The position numbers and the translations under genes are program-made. From Ardenticatenales bacterium (GTDB lineage Bacteria > Chloroflexota > Anaerolineae > Ardenticatenales > Ardenticatenaceae): DNA of 9,117 nucleotides. The stretch covers positions 1-9,117 of the forward strand of contig JACCSL010000720.1 in assembly GCA_013812995.1 (NCBI GenBank), read 5' to 3'. Positions 1 to 6,140 of the stretch are shown here, one piece after another; position 1 is the first letter of the stretch, and every line of letters starts with the position of its first letter. The notes beneath the pieces were generated by a model that ran no database searches, was not told the DNA's origin, and saw only the letters and a program-made list of their open reading frames with translations.

Positions 1-312
1 GCCAGACGGGTCTATGGGCAGCTTTAGTTCTCGTAGAACGCGGGCAACGCGCTGCTCCTCGCGCAGCCGGAGGGCATAGTTGGCCCCCAGGTCTGACAGC
101 GAGAGCCAGTGCCCCTCGCGGAGAATGCGCGGGCGGAGCACCATCTGCCCCTCGCTGGCCCACTGCGGCGGCTGCGCCAGCGCCCATACTGCGAGGAGCA
201 GCACGCCCAGCAGCAACCCCGCCAGCCATAGCCGCCAACCCCGGCCAATTAGGTAGATTATGTCAACAATACCGCGCAGGGCGCGGCGAAGGAGAAATAA
301 GAAGTGCTTCAC
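1..312 (-). CDS. N-terminal part of a single-pass membrane protein, possibly Wzz/chain-length-determinant-like (runs off left edge)
   Basis: The reading frame is open from a GTG at 312 to the window edge, giving 104 codons with no stop. The product has a basic N-terminus (about residues 1-27, with RR at 9-10), a hydrophobic leucine-rich segment at about 28-46 (LWLAGLLLGVLLLAVWALA), and then a soluble part with an ALRLREEQRVARVLREL stretch. One N-terminal membrane anchor followed by an extracytoplasmic helix-rich region recalls Wzz-type polysaccharide chain-length regulators, but too little is visible to assign a family. No Shine-Dalgarno is seen. An in-frame GTG at 330 is an alternative start, but it would lie on the upstream side of the best -10 element. 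It follows the terminator of the sigma/anti-sigma operon, so it probably has its own promoter. That this is a real gene is fairly likely; the function is a guess. Confidence 0.6.
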   Translation of the reverse strand, partial: MKHFLFLLRRALRGIVDIIYLIGRGWRLWLAGLLLGVLLLAVWALAQPPQWASEGQMVLRPRILREGHWLSLSDLGANYALRLREEQRVARVLRELKLPIDPSG

Positions 313-320
313 GGGGGGCG

Positions 321-329
321 ATTCTAGCA
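321..329 (-). promoter_or_regulatory. Candidate extended -10 promoter for the left-edge membrane protein gene
   Basis: On the minus strand the sequence reads TGC-TAGAAT, an extended -10 (TGn) joined to a hexamer matching TATAAT at five of six positions. No good -35 lies 17 nt upstream, where the terminator T-tract sits. Initiation about 7 nt downstream would fall near 314, almost at the GTG at 312, so the message would be nearly leaderless. This is an inference from motif match and position only. Confidence 0.35.
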
Positions 330-342
330 CGCGTTTGACTCA

Positions 343-370
343 ACAAAAAACCACTCCAAGCGGAGTGGTT
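343..370 (-). terminator. Rho-independent terminator of the sigma/anti-sigma operon
   Basis: A perfect 9-bp inverted repeat (349-357 with 362-370, AACCACTCC/GGAGTGGTT) encloses a 4-nt loop. On the minus strand it is followed by TTTTTTGTTG. It starts 24 nt beyond the stop of the anti-sigma gene, where a terminator for that operon would be expected. On the plus strand the hairpin is followed only by the mixed tract CTTGTTTATT, so minus-strand function is preferred, with weak bidirectional activity possible. Confidence 0.85.
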
Positions 371-393
371 CTTGTTTATTCGCTATTCCAGGA

Positions 394-948
394 TTATGTC
401 ATGGTAAGCGTCTGTTGATCCTTGCGCTGTATCAGCACTGTGACGAAGGCCCCGCAGAGCAAGGAAAGCACGGAGGGTACCAGCAGCGGTCCCAGCAGGA
501 GGCCGCGCAGGATGTCGAGCACCGAGAGACTCACCCGGCCCCCGATCATCAGGGCCTGCCAGAACTCTCCCATCCAGAGGCTGCCGCTTGATAGAAAGCC
601 TGGTGCAAAGAGGATAGAGAGAACCGTCCATACCAGACTGGCCTGCCCCATTATCAGGATTACGCTAATGACCAGCGTGCCAACCATGAGCCCAACAACT
701 CCAAGGCGAAGGTTATAACGCAGGGCATCGGCAAAGGCCGCATCGACCACACGGGTCGTAAAGCCGCTGGGCGCGTACTTCATCGGTGCCCGGTGAAAAA
801 GGGCATCGACAGCCTGTAGCTCGGAGAAGGCGAGGGCGCAGTCCGGGCAGTGAGTCAGGTGGAGCGTCAGGCGGTTTGCGTCCGCTGCCTCCAGGGCTTC
901 ATCCAGTTGGAGAGAAATCAGTTCCAGAATCTCGTCGCAGTTGTTCAT
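394..948 (-). CDS. Putative zinc-finger anti-sigma factor, membrane-anchored
   Basis: The 184-residue product has an N-terminal cytoplasmic domain with the zinc anti-sigma signature H30-x3-C34-x2-C37, preceded by Cys4 and helices of the ZAS type. A long hydrophobic region follows: a clear membrane segment at about 82-101, a hydrophobic stretch at about 104-118, and a second strong segment at about 143-173. The protein ends in a short charged tail. In this family the N-terminal domain holds an ECF sigma factor inactive until a signal disrupts the complex. The gene starts 9 nt after the stop of the sigma gene (TAA at 958-960, ATG at 946-948). The intervening bases provide only a weak GAGA ribosome site, which fits translational coupling. 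More than one membrane segment and almost no extracytoplasmic domain suggest sensing within the membrane rather than by a large external sensor; that is inference. The signal is unknown. Confidence 0.85.
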   Translation of the reverse strand: MNNCDEILELISLQLDEALEAADANRLTLHLTHCPDCALAFSELQAVDALFHRAPMKYAPSGFTTRVVDAAFADALRYNLRLGVVGLMVGTLVISVILIMGQASLVWTVLSILFAPGFLSSGSLWMGEFWQALMIGGRVSLSVLDILRGLLLGPLLVPSVLSLLCGAFVTVLIQRKDQQTLTMT

Positions 949-957
949 TTTTTTCTC

Positions 958-1560
958 TTATGCCTCTACCTTTTCCTTGGCCTGAGCCATCAGGGGGATC
1001 AGATCGGGCGCATGGGCTCGCATCAGCTCAGCCAACTTCAAGCGGGCGCGGTGTAGCCGGCTCTTCACAGCACTCAGGCTCAGCCCCGTTGCCTCACAAA
1101 TCTCCTGGTAGGACAGATCATTCCAGTAGTGCATGATGAGGGGAACCCGATAGCCAGGTTCCAGGTATTCGAGCAATTGTTGGACCCGCGCCTCCTGCTC
1201 CGAATCCAGCAACTGTCGTTCGGGTTGCGGACGATCACTAACCAGCGGTTGCCACTCCGGCATCTCTTCAATATCGACGGTCTGGAGACGGCGACGACGC
1301 AGGCGGTCAATGCAGTGATGGGAGGCGACGGAGAGCACCCAGGAGGAGAGTTTGCGGTCAGGATCATAGGTATGCAGGCGACGATAGATCTTGACGAAGA
1401 TCTCCTGCGCTGCATCCTCTGCCTCGGTGCTGGTTCCGAGCATTCGATAGCAGAGATTATAAACCGGGTTTTTATACGCCTCGACCAGTGAGGTGAAGGC
1501 GGTGCGGTCTCCCGCAAGGGCACCCTGGACCCAGGCTTTTTCTTGGTCAACCGATATCAT
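958..1560 (-). CDS. RNA polymerase sigma factor, ECF (sigma-70 region 2 and 4) family
   Basis: The 200-residue product has the compact ECF layout. Sigma region 2 lies at about residues 22-91, with the AEDAAQEIFVKIYRRL core-binding helix at 47-62 and the SSWVLSVASHHCIDRLRRRR -10-recognition segment at 72-91. An acidic, proline-containing linker follows. Region 4 lies at about 128-175 and contains a helix-turn-helix (LSYQEICEATGLSLSAVKSRLHRAR). Length and order match RpoE-like sigma factors. It would direct RNA polymerase to a small regulon when released by the anti-sigma factor encoded next in the operon. The ATG at 1560 has AAGGA 9 nt upstream. It is divergent from the kinase operon, so it may control itself and possibly its neighbours, but no duplicated promoter motif was seen to prove that. 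The ECF subgroup cannot be named from sequence alone. Confidence 0.93.
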   Translation of the reverse strand: MISVDQEKAWVQGALAGDRTAFTSLVEAYKNPVYNLCYRMLGTSTEAEDAAQEIFVKIYRRLHTYDPDRKLSSWVLSVASHHCIDRLRRRRLQTVDIEEMPEWQPLVSDRPQPERQLLDSEQEARVQQLLEYLEPGYRVPLIMHYWNDLSYQEICEATGLSLSAVKSRLHRARLKLAELMRAHAPDLIPLMAQAKEKVEA

Positions 1561-1602
1561 TCAAGTTTGTCCTTCGCACTCCTGCCCAGGCTCATTGCGT
1601 AC

Positions 1603-1628
1603 TACGCAGATGGGAAGAGCATGGTTGC
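1603..1628 (-). promoter_or_regulatory. Candidate ECF-type promoter upstream of the sigma factor gene
   Basis: On the minus strand, GCAACC (complement of 1623-1628) is followed after 16 nt by CGTA (complement of 1603-1606). This loosely resembles the AAC ... CGT arrangement of ECF-dependent promoters and would start transcription about 35 nt before the ATG. It would fit autoregulation, but the motif is short and the match is not exclusive, so confidence is low. Confidence 0.25.
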
Positions 1629-1700
1629 ACCTCAAAACAATACCACAATTAGGTTAATTTTAACAGGGGCAGCGTGCTTTTGTTGTGCGCCAGGTGCGAT

Positions 1701-1729
1701 TTGCGGAAAGCATCCACGACCGTTATTCT
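1701..1729 (+). promoter_or_regulatory. Candidate sigma-70 promoter of the deoxynucleoside kinase operon
   Basis: TTGCGG at 1701-1706 and TATTCT at 1724-1729 are separated by exactly 17 nt. The hexamers match consensus at three and four of six positions. Initiation near 1736 would give a leader of about 26 nt with AAAGG placed 6 nt before the ATG at 1762. Position and spacing support it; the -35 is weak. Confidence 0.45.
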
Positions 1730-1761
1730 TGGCTGGCCTGTGCTGACGGGAAAGGTTGAGG

Positions 1762-2388
1762 ATGATCGCACCAATCTACATTGCTATTGAGGGAGTCATT
1801 GGCGTCGGCAAGACGAGCCTCGCTACCCTCCTCCAAGACGAATACAACGCTCAAGCCGTGATGGAAGTCTTCGAGGAAAATCCTTTTCTTTCCTCTTTCT
1901 ATCACGAGCCTGAGCGCTACGCCTTCCAGGTGCAGGTGGCCTTTCTCCTGAGCCGATACCAGCAACAGAGGGTCATTGGGGAGCAGGCGGGGCGGCGCTC
2001 CCTGGTCAGCGACTATCTGTTCGCGAAGGACCAGCTCTTTGCCAGACTGAATCTGTCGGGCGACGAGTGGGAGACCTACCACCAGTTGTACCATGTGATG
2101 GCGGAGCGGATCATCAGGCCGGACCTCGTGGTGTACCTGCGAGCCAGCACGGACACACTCATGGAGCGCATCACGAGGCGGGGGCGTCCCTACGAGAAGA
2201 ACATGGCGCGCCAGTATATCGAGCGACTCGCGGCGACCTACGAGGCATTCTTTGCCACCTACAATCCCTCACCCTTGCTCATTATTGACAGTGATGGGCT
2301 GGACTTTGTGGGTTGCCAGGGCGATCTCAGATATGTCCGACAGCAGCTTGACGCGGCGCTGGGCAGAGTACAGGTCGTGATCTCATGA
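1762..2388 (+). CDS. Deoxynucleoside kinase, deoxyguanosine kinase-like (first of pair)
   Basis: This 208-residue enzyme of the dCK/dGK family phosphorylates deoxynucleosides to 5'-monophosphates with ATP, for salvage of DNA precursors in the cytoplasm. Visible features are the P-loop G11-x2-G14-x-G16-K17-T18-S19, the acidic segment EVFEENPFLSSFY at about 35-47, S83-D84-Y85 where relatives carry Asp-Arg-Ser, and the arginine-rich LID segment RITRRGRPYEK. An SDY-type motif in place of DRS is typical of Bacillus-type deoxyguanosine kinases, which suggests a purine (dGuo) preference; that is inference. The ATG at 1762 is chosen over an upstream in-frame TTG at 1756 because AAAGG lies 6 nt ahead and the protein then begins just before the first beta strand. 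The stop overlaps the next start as ATGA, indicating translational coupling with the second kinase. Confidence 0.88.
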   Translation: MIAPIYIAIEGVIGVGKTSLATLLQDEYNAQAVMEVFEENPFLSSFYHEPERYAFQVQVAFLLSRYQQQRVIGEQAGRRSLVSDYLFAKDQLFARLNLSGDEWETYHQLYHVMAERIIRPDLVVYLRASTDTLMERITRRGRPYEKNMARQYIERLAATYEAFFATYNPSPLLIIDSDGLDFVGCQGDLRYVRQQLDAALGRVQVVIS

Positions 2389-3020
2389 AACACTTCGTTG
2401 CTATTGCGGGCAATATTGGCGTCGGCAAATCATCGCTGACCCGGCTGCTGGAAGCGCGGTTGGGGTGGGAGCCTTTCTACGAGGCGGTGCAGGACAATCC
2501 CTATCTCTCCAATTTTTACGAAGATATGGAACGATGGGCCTTCCACAGCCAGATTTTCTTTCTCAGCCGCCGCCTCCAACATCATCGTCAAATCTGCTCC
2601 CATCCCGTCTCGGCCATTCAGGATCGCTCCGTTTATGAGGATGCCGAGATTTTTGCGCAAACGCTTTTCTTGCAGGGCAAGATGGACCGCCGCGATTATA
2701 CCGTTTACCGTGACCTGTACGACTCCGTCAGCGCTTTCCTGCCACCCCCCAATCTGATTGTCTACCTGCGCGCGAATGTGGACACCCTGCTGGGCCGCAT
2801 CGCGAGGCGGGGACGGGAATTCGAGCAGGGCATCTCGCGCAGCTACCTGGAACAATTAAACGAGCTTTATGACAGTTGGATTGAGCAGTTCGAGCTCTGT
2901 CCCGTCCTGACCATTGCAGCGGATGAGATAGACTTTGTGGCCCAGGAAACCGACCTGTCGTTCATCACAGGCCAAATTCTTGAGCAGTTGCACCGTGAAA
3001 ACGTGATGCATATTGCGTAA
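2385..3020 (+). CDS. Deoxynucleoside kinase, deoxyadenosine/deoxycytidine kinase-like (second of pair)
   Basis: This 211-residue paralogue of the preceding kinase has P-loop G9-x2-G12-x-G14-K15-S16-S17, the segment EAVQDNPYLSNFY at 33-45 and the family-defining D80-R81-S82 (QDRSVYEDAEIF). Its LID motif is RIARRGREFE in the C-terminal half. The DRS motif followed by Y-E-D is the form seen in bacterial dAdo/dCyd kinases, so the two adjacent enzymes plausibly divide the substrates between dGuo and dAdo/dCyd, like the adjacent dgk and dck genes of Bacillus. Its ATG lies inside the stop region of the upstream gene (ATGA at 2385-2388), so it depends on that gene's transcription and probably its translation. 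Substrate assignment is inferred; the kinase family is secure. Confidence 0.9.
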   Translation: MKHFVAIAGNIGVGKSSLTRLLEARLGWEPFYEAVQDNPYLSNFYEDMERWAFHSQIFFLSRRLQHHRQICSHPVSAIQDRSVYEDAEIFAQTLFLQGKMDRRDYTVYRDLYDSVSAFLPPPNLIVYLRANVDTLLGRIARRGREFEQGISRSYLEQLNELYDSWIEQFELCPVLTIAADEIDFVAQETDLSFITGQILEQLHRENVMHIA

Positions 3021-3084
3021 CTGCCGGACATAGCCATCGCGTCTGGCGTTCTGTTATCCACCCCCCTGTTAGGAGAATTCCCTG

Positions 3085-3825
3085 ATGCGCCGAGACATTA
3101 CTGGCTGGTACAGCGAGCGACTGTACATGAATATGCCCATCGTGGCCTATGGTCACTCGGGTTACCCCATTCTCATGCTGCCGACGGCTGCCGCCGACTA
3201 TCTCGAGTATGAGCGCTTCTATCTGATTGATGCCATCAAGCACCACATCGAGGCGGGCCACGTTCGCGTCTACTCGGTCAACAGCGTGAATCGGCATAGT
3301 CTACTCAACGATAGCGCATCTCCGGACATCAAGATGGAGTACCAGAGCCGCTACGATAGCTACCTGATCAATGAGGTTCTGCCCTTCATTCGCCATGACT
3401 GTGGGAGTGCCAGCGTTCTGCCCCTCGTCTCCGGCATCAGCCTGGGGGCGTACCTGGCGGCCAACACCTTCTTCAAACACCCGGACCAGTACGGCGGGGC
3501 GATTCTCCTTGCGGGTAGCTACAACATTCGTCACTACCTGGATGGGTACTACGACGACAATAGCTACTTCAACAACCCGATGGATTATCTCCCGAACCTC
3601 AGCGACAACTACCACCTGCCCATTCTCCAGAGTGGCACGCGCAAGATCATCATCTACACCGGCCAGGGCGCGTACGAGGCCCCGGAGCGCGCCTACGATC
3701 TCTCGCGCGTGCTCAGCGGCAAGGGCATCCCGCACGAGCTGGATGTCTGGGGCCACGATGTCAACCATGACTGGCCCTGGTGGCGCAAGGCGATGGATTT
3801 CTACGTTTCTCGCCTGTTCGGGTAA
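3085..3825 (+). CDS. Alpha/beta-hydrolase esterase, COG4947-like (intact copy)
   Basis: The 246-residue protein has an alpha/beta-hydrolase layout: an early beta strand region (IVAYGHSGYPILMLPTAAADYLEYE, about 19-43), a nucleophile elbow G117-I-S119-L-G121, and a C-terminal histidine segment with H228 within HDWPWW. The length is normal for cytoplasmic esterase-D-like hydrolases and there is no signal peptide. It should hydrolyse an ester or related acyl bond; the substrate is unknown. Opposite the N-D-P of the neighbouring relic, this copy reads GQGAYEAPE at about 193-201, so Glu198 rather than Asp may complete the triad. The start has AGGAG at 3071-3075, 9 nt ahead of ATG. It lies 64 nt after the kinase pair and opens the amide-ligase neighbourhood, where a hydrolase could release, transfer or proofread an activated intermediate. 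Its cluster role is inference. Confidence 0.82.
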   Translation: MRRDITGWYSERLYMNMPIVAYGHSGYPILMLPTAAADYLEYERFYLIDAIKHHIEAGHVRVYSVNSVNRHSLLNDSASPDIKMEYQSRYDSYLINEVLPFIRHDCGSASVLPLVSGISLGAYLAANTFFKHPDQYGGAILLAGSYNIRHYLDGYYDDNSYFNNPMDYLPNLSDNYHLPILQSGTRKIIIYTGQGAYEAPERAYDLSRVLSGKGIPHELDVWGHDVNHDWPWWRKAMDFYVSRLFG

Positions 3826-3838
3826 GGAGTGGTAGGGC

Positions 3839-4151
3839 ATGAGGCGGGAGTATTACCGGTGGTGACATTTCGAGCTGGGTGCGCGGCTACCACGATCAGA
3901 ATCCCTACTTCAATAATCCGGTCGAGTACATCAAGAACGCCCATCACCCGCACCACCTCGCCCAGGTGCGCCAACCGGATATCATTCTGGTTGTCGGCCG
4001 GAATGATCCTAACTTCGGTCACAATCAATACTTTTCCACTCTGCTCTGGGAGAAAAACATCTGGCACGCCTTCCGCGTGTGGGATGGGTGGGCGCACGAT
4101 TGGCCCTGGTGGCGACACATGTTGAGCCTGTACATCGGAGGCCCGGACTGA
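3839..4151 (+). pseudogene. Second COG4947-like esterase, disrupted by an internal frame-breaking deletion
   Basis: Two pieces of an esterase gene abut here. An ATG at 3839, preceded by AAGGAG 10 nt upstream, opens a frame reading MRREYYRW that stops at 3863-3865. This matches the start of the neighbouring esterase (MRRDITGW). The downstream piece is in another frame, from about 3861 to the stop at 4149-4151. It encodes GDISSWVRGYHDQNPYFNNPVEY and ends with AHDWPWWRHMLSLYIGG, aligning with the C-terminal half of the intact esterase (SYFNNPMDY, NHDWPWWRKAMDFYV). The region corresponding to about residues 9-145, including the catalytic serine elbow, is missing. A GTG at 3879 could still start a 90-residue fragment, but it would lack the nucleophile. 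The relic keeps N-D-P and H-D-W, consistent with an ancestral Asp-His pair. Loss of function is close to certain; a sequencing or assembly deletion cannot be excluded. Confidence 0.8.
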
Positions 4152-4156
4152 GCACC

Positions 4157-5002
4157 GTGATCTCGTGGCGCTTGCTGCCTGGCCCGGAAGGGCTGGTAGC
4201 AACGCGGCACCCCGAGGAGGTGGCAACGCTGGCCGAGGCGGCATTCTTCCTGCCGCACGGAGCCTATACGACCCTACGCACCTATGGTGCAACGGGCGTT
4301 CTCCTGCTCGATCAGCACATGGACCGTCTGGAGGAGAGCGCGGGACTAATGGGCTGTTCCGTGCAATTGGATCGTGCGGGTGTCCGGCGCGCGTTGGGGG
4401 GAATAGTGCATTCCCAGCGCGGGGAAACCGAGAGAGAAAACCGGCTGCGTCTGACCGTAGATTGCTCGGCGCATCCTGGGGAACTTTGGCTCTCAATGGA
4501 ACCCCTACCCTTGCTTGCACCAGACCTTTATGAGCAGGGTGTAGCCGTTGTAACTCAGACGATGCAGCGAGCGAACCCGCGCGCCAAGGACAATGCGTTT
4601 CTCACCACGACAAAGGCCGAGCGTGCCCGAATTAGCGGCCGCATCAATGAGGTGCTGATGGTGGGCACAGAGGGCGAGGTGTTGGAGGGGTTGAGCAGTA
4701 ATTTCTTCGGCATCCGCGCGGGAACGCTCTACACAGCGGAAGAGGGCATTCTACCAGGGCTCACGCGCTCGCTTATTCTGGAGGAGGCCGCACAGGGAGG
4801 AATTCCGGTACGTCTGGAGTCCCTCCAGGTAGGCGCGCTGTCGGGGCTGGACGAGGCGTTTATCTCCAGCAGCAGCCGGGCTGTCCTGCCCGTGGTCGAG
4901 ATGGATGGACAGGTGGTGGGAAATGGGCAGCCTGGATCTATCACCCGCGAGATCAGCCGGCGCTATGACGCGCGGGTCCAGCAAGAAATCGAGTGGCTCT
5001 GA
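4157..5002 (+). CDS. Class IV PLP-dependent aminotransferase or aminodeoxychorismate lyase-like enzyme
   Basis: The 281-residue fold-type IV PLP enzyme is related to branched-chain aminotransferase, D-amino acid aminotransferase and 4-amino-4-deoxychorismate lyase. Visible elements are GAYTTLRTYG at 35-44, the L-D-x-H54-x2-R57-L motif, the probable PLP-binding Lys144 (RAKDNAF, aligned with the IKSLN lysine of D-amino acid aminotransferases), and E177-G-L-S-S-N182, whose glutamate contacts the pyridine nitrogen. Length is normal for the family. It probably transfers or eliminates an amino group of a small substrate; transaminase and lyase cannot be separated by eye. The GTG at 4157 is a convenient start, but GGAGG (4137-4141) is better spaced for an in-frame CTG at 4148. 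It follows the esterase relic by 5 nt, so the truncated gene may still matter as leader sequence. In context it could supply an amino or keto building block for the ligases. Confidence 0.82.
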   Translation: MISWRLLPGPEGLVATRHPEEVATLAEAAFFLPHGAYTTLRTYGATGVLLLDQHMDRLEESAGLMGCSVQLDRAGVRRALGGIVHSQRGETERENRLRLTVDCSAHPGELWLSMEPLPLLAPDLYEQGVAVVTQTMQRANPRAKDNAFLTTTKAERARISGRINEVLMVGTEGEVLEGLSSNFFGIRAGTLYTAEEGILPGLTRSLILEEAAQGGIPVRLESLQVGALSGLDEAFISSSSRAVLPVVEMDGQVVGNGQPGSITREISRRYDARVQQEIEWL

Positions 5003-5078
5003 CACCGTCAAGCAGGCACGATACCCACCAGAGCCAGACCATTCCAGTCGTACGTTCGCCTTTTAGAAAGGAGCCTTC

Positions 5079-6050
5079 ATGGCAGATAAAGATGTCAGAC
5101 GCATAGGATTGTTTGTGGGCCGCGAGTGGTCCTGGCCGCCCGCCTTCATTGATGAGGTCAACAACCGGGACGAGGGGGTTGTCGCCGAGTATGTCAAGGT
5201 CGGGGGCACGCAGCAGGATGAGCCCTGCCCGTACGATGTCATCGTGGACCGCATCTCGCACGAGATTCCTTACTATCGCTCGTACCTGAAAAACGCCATC
5301 CTTCAGGGGAGCTACGTTATCAACAATCCGTTTATGTGGGCCTCGGACGACAAGTTCTTCGAGGCGGGCCTGGCAACCAAGCTCGGCGTGGCAAGCCCCC
5401 GCACGATTCTGTTGCCCAACAAGGATTATATCCCTGGCATTGTCGCCGAGTCGCTGCGGAATCTGGAATACCCGCTCAACTGGCAGGCGATTGTGGATTA
5501 TGTTGGCCTCCCTGCGATTCTGAAGGACGCGCATGGTGGCGGCTGGAAGGAAGTGTACAAGATCGACAACGTCGATGAACTGCTCTTCCGCTACAACCAG
5601 TCCGGCACGCTACAGATGATCCTCCAGGAGTTCATCGAGTGGGATCAGTATGTGCGCTGCCTCTGCATCGACCAGAGCGAGATTCTCCCGATGAAGTATG
5701 ACCCGAAGGAGCGCCGCTACCATGTCGAGGACGATCACCTGAGCCCTGAGCTAGAGGCACGGGTGGTGGGCGATGCGCGCAAGCTCTGCCAGGCACTGGG
5801 CTATGACATGAACACGGTCGAGTTCGCGGTGCGCGACGGGATTCCCTACGCCATCGACTTTATGAACCCCGCACCGGACATGGACATTTACTCCCTGACG
5901 CCCTTCTACTTCGACTGGGCCGTGAAGCACATGGCCGATATGTGCATCAAGAAGGCGAAAACGCGGTCGCAGGAGCAGAAGAATGACTTCCGCTGGGCTC
6001 GATTCCTCCCCAAGGCGGAGGAGGAGAAGAAAGTCGCCGCCAAGCGGTAG
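5079..6050 (+). CDS. ATP-grasp carboxylate-amine ligase (RimK/GshB-like)
   Basis: The 323-residue protein has an ATP-grasp arrangement: an N-terminal pre-grasp domain (GLFVGREWSWPPAFIDEVN), a central DDKFFEAGLATKLGVASPRT segment (90-109), the ATP-binding ILK149DAHGGG155W strand and glycine loop, LQE184F for adenine/ribose contact, and metal-binding residues around E248, D260 and N263 (IDFMNPAPDMD). Such enzymes activate a carboxylate as an acyl phosphate and join it to an amine, as in glutathione synthetase or RimK. The lysine- and arginine-rich C-terminal tail (about 300-323) is predicted to be flexible. It starts at an ATG with AAAGGAG 5 nt upstream, 76 nt after the aminotransferase, and no terminator is seen between them, so co-transcription is likely. 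The substrate pair is unknown. Family assignment is strong; the specific role within the cluster is inferred. Confidence 0.87.
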   Translation: MADKDVRRIGLFVGREWSWPPAFIDEVNNRDEGVVAEYVKVGGTQQDEPCPYDVIVDRISHEIPYYRSYLKNAILQGSYVINNPFMWASDDKFFEAGLATKLGVASPRTILLPNKDYIPGIVAESLRNLEYPLNWQAIVDYVGLPAILKDAHGGGWKEVYKIDNVDELLFRYNQSGTLQMILQEFIEWDQYVRCLCIDQSEILPMKYDPKERRYHVEDDHLSPELEARVVGDARKLCQALGYDMNTVEFAVRDGIPYAIDFMNPAPDMDIYSLTPFYFDWAVKHMADMCIKKAKTRSQEQKNDFRWARFLPKAEEEKKVAAKR

Positions 6051-6075
6051 AATCCGATCCCTTGTAGCGTAGAGC

Positions 6076-6125
6076 GGCGCTGCATGTGCCCCGCACCATC
6101 GGGGTGCGGCAGCGCCTTTTTGTTT
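6076..6125 (+). terminator. Intercistronic Rho-independent terminator or attenuator
   Basis: A compound hairpin has an outer stem (6076-6082 with 6110-6116, GGCGCTG/CAGCGCC), an 8-nt one-sided bulge, and an inner stem (6091-6097 with 6103-6109, CCGCACC/GGTGCGG). TTTTTGTTT follows immediately. It starts 26 nt after the ATP-grasp stop and ends only 15 nt before the next ATG. That placement would stop most upstream transcription just before the circularly permuted ATP-grasp gene, acting either as the true end of the operon or as a partial read-through valve. Confidence 0.82.
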
Positions 6126-6140
6126 CAGAAGAGGACTCTG

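Larger units (their letters stand above)
1561..1761. promoter_or_regulatory. Divergent intergenic region between the sigma operon and the kinase operon
   Basis: This 201-bp stretch separates two divergent operons and holds no convincing small gene. It contains an AT-rich island at about 1634-1663 that includes the palindrome GTTAATTTTAAC (1653-1664; 5-bp arms, 2-nt centre), a possible operator or flexible promoter element. Candidate promoters facing each way are listed separately. Confidence 0.45.

Noticed and set aside
24..248. A 74-codon minus-strand frame rich in Gly, Cys and Trp
   Set aside because: It lies in another frame of the longer left-edge membrane protein, whose hydrophobic anchor makes better sense.
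3879..4151. A stand-alone 90-residue protein from the GTG at 3879
   Set aside because: It aligns only with the C-terminal half of the esterase, lacks the nucleophile and has no ribosome site; the upstream ATG and N-terminal remnant show that it is part of a broken gene.
3801..4520. A 239-codon minus-strand frame rich in Arg and Pro
   Set aside because: It is antisense to the esterase relic and the aminotransferase and has the low-complexity composition of a shadow frame.
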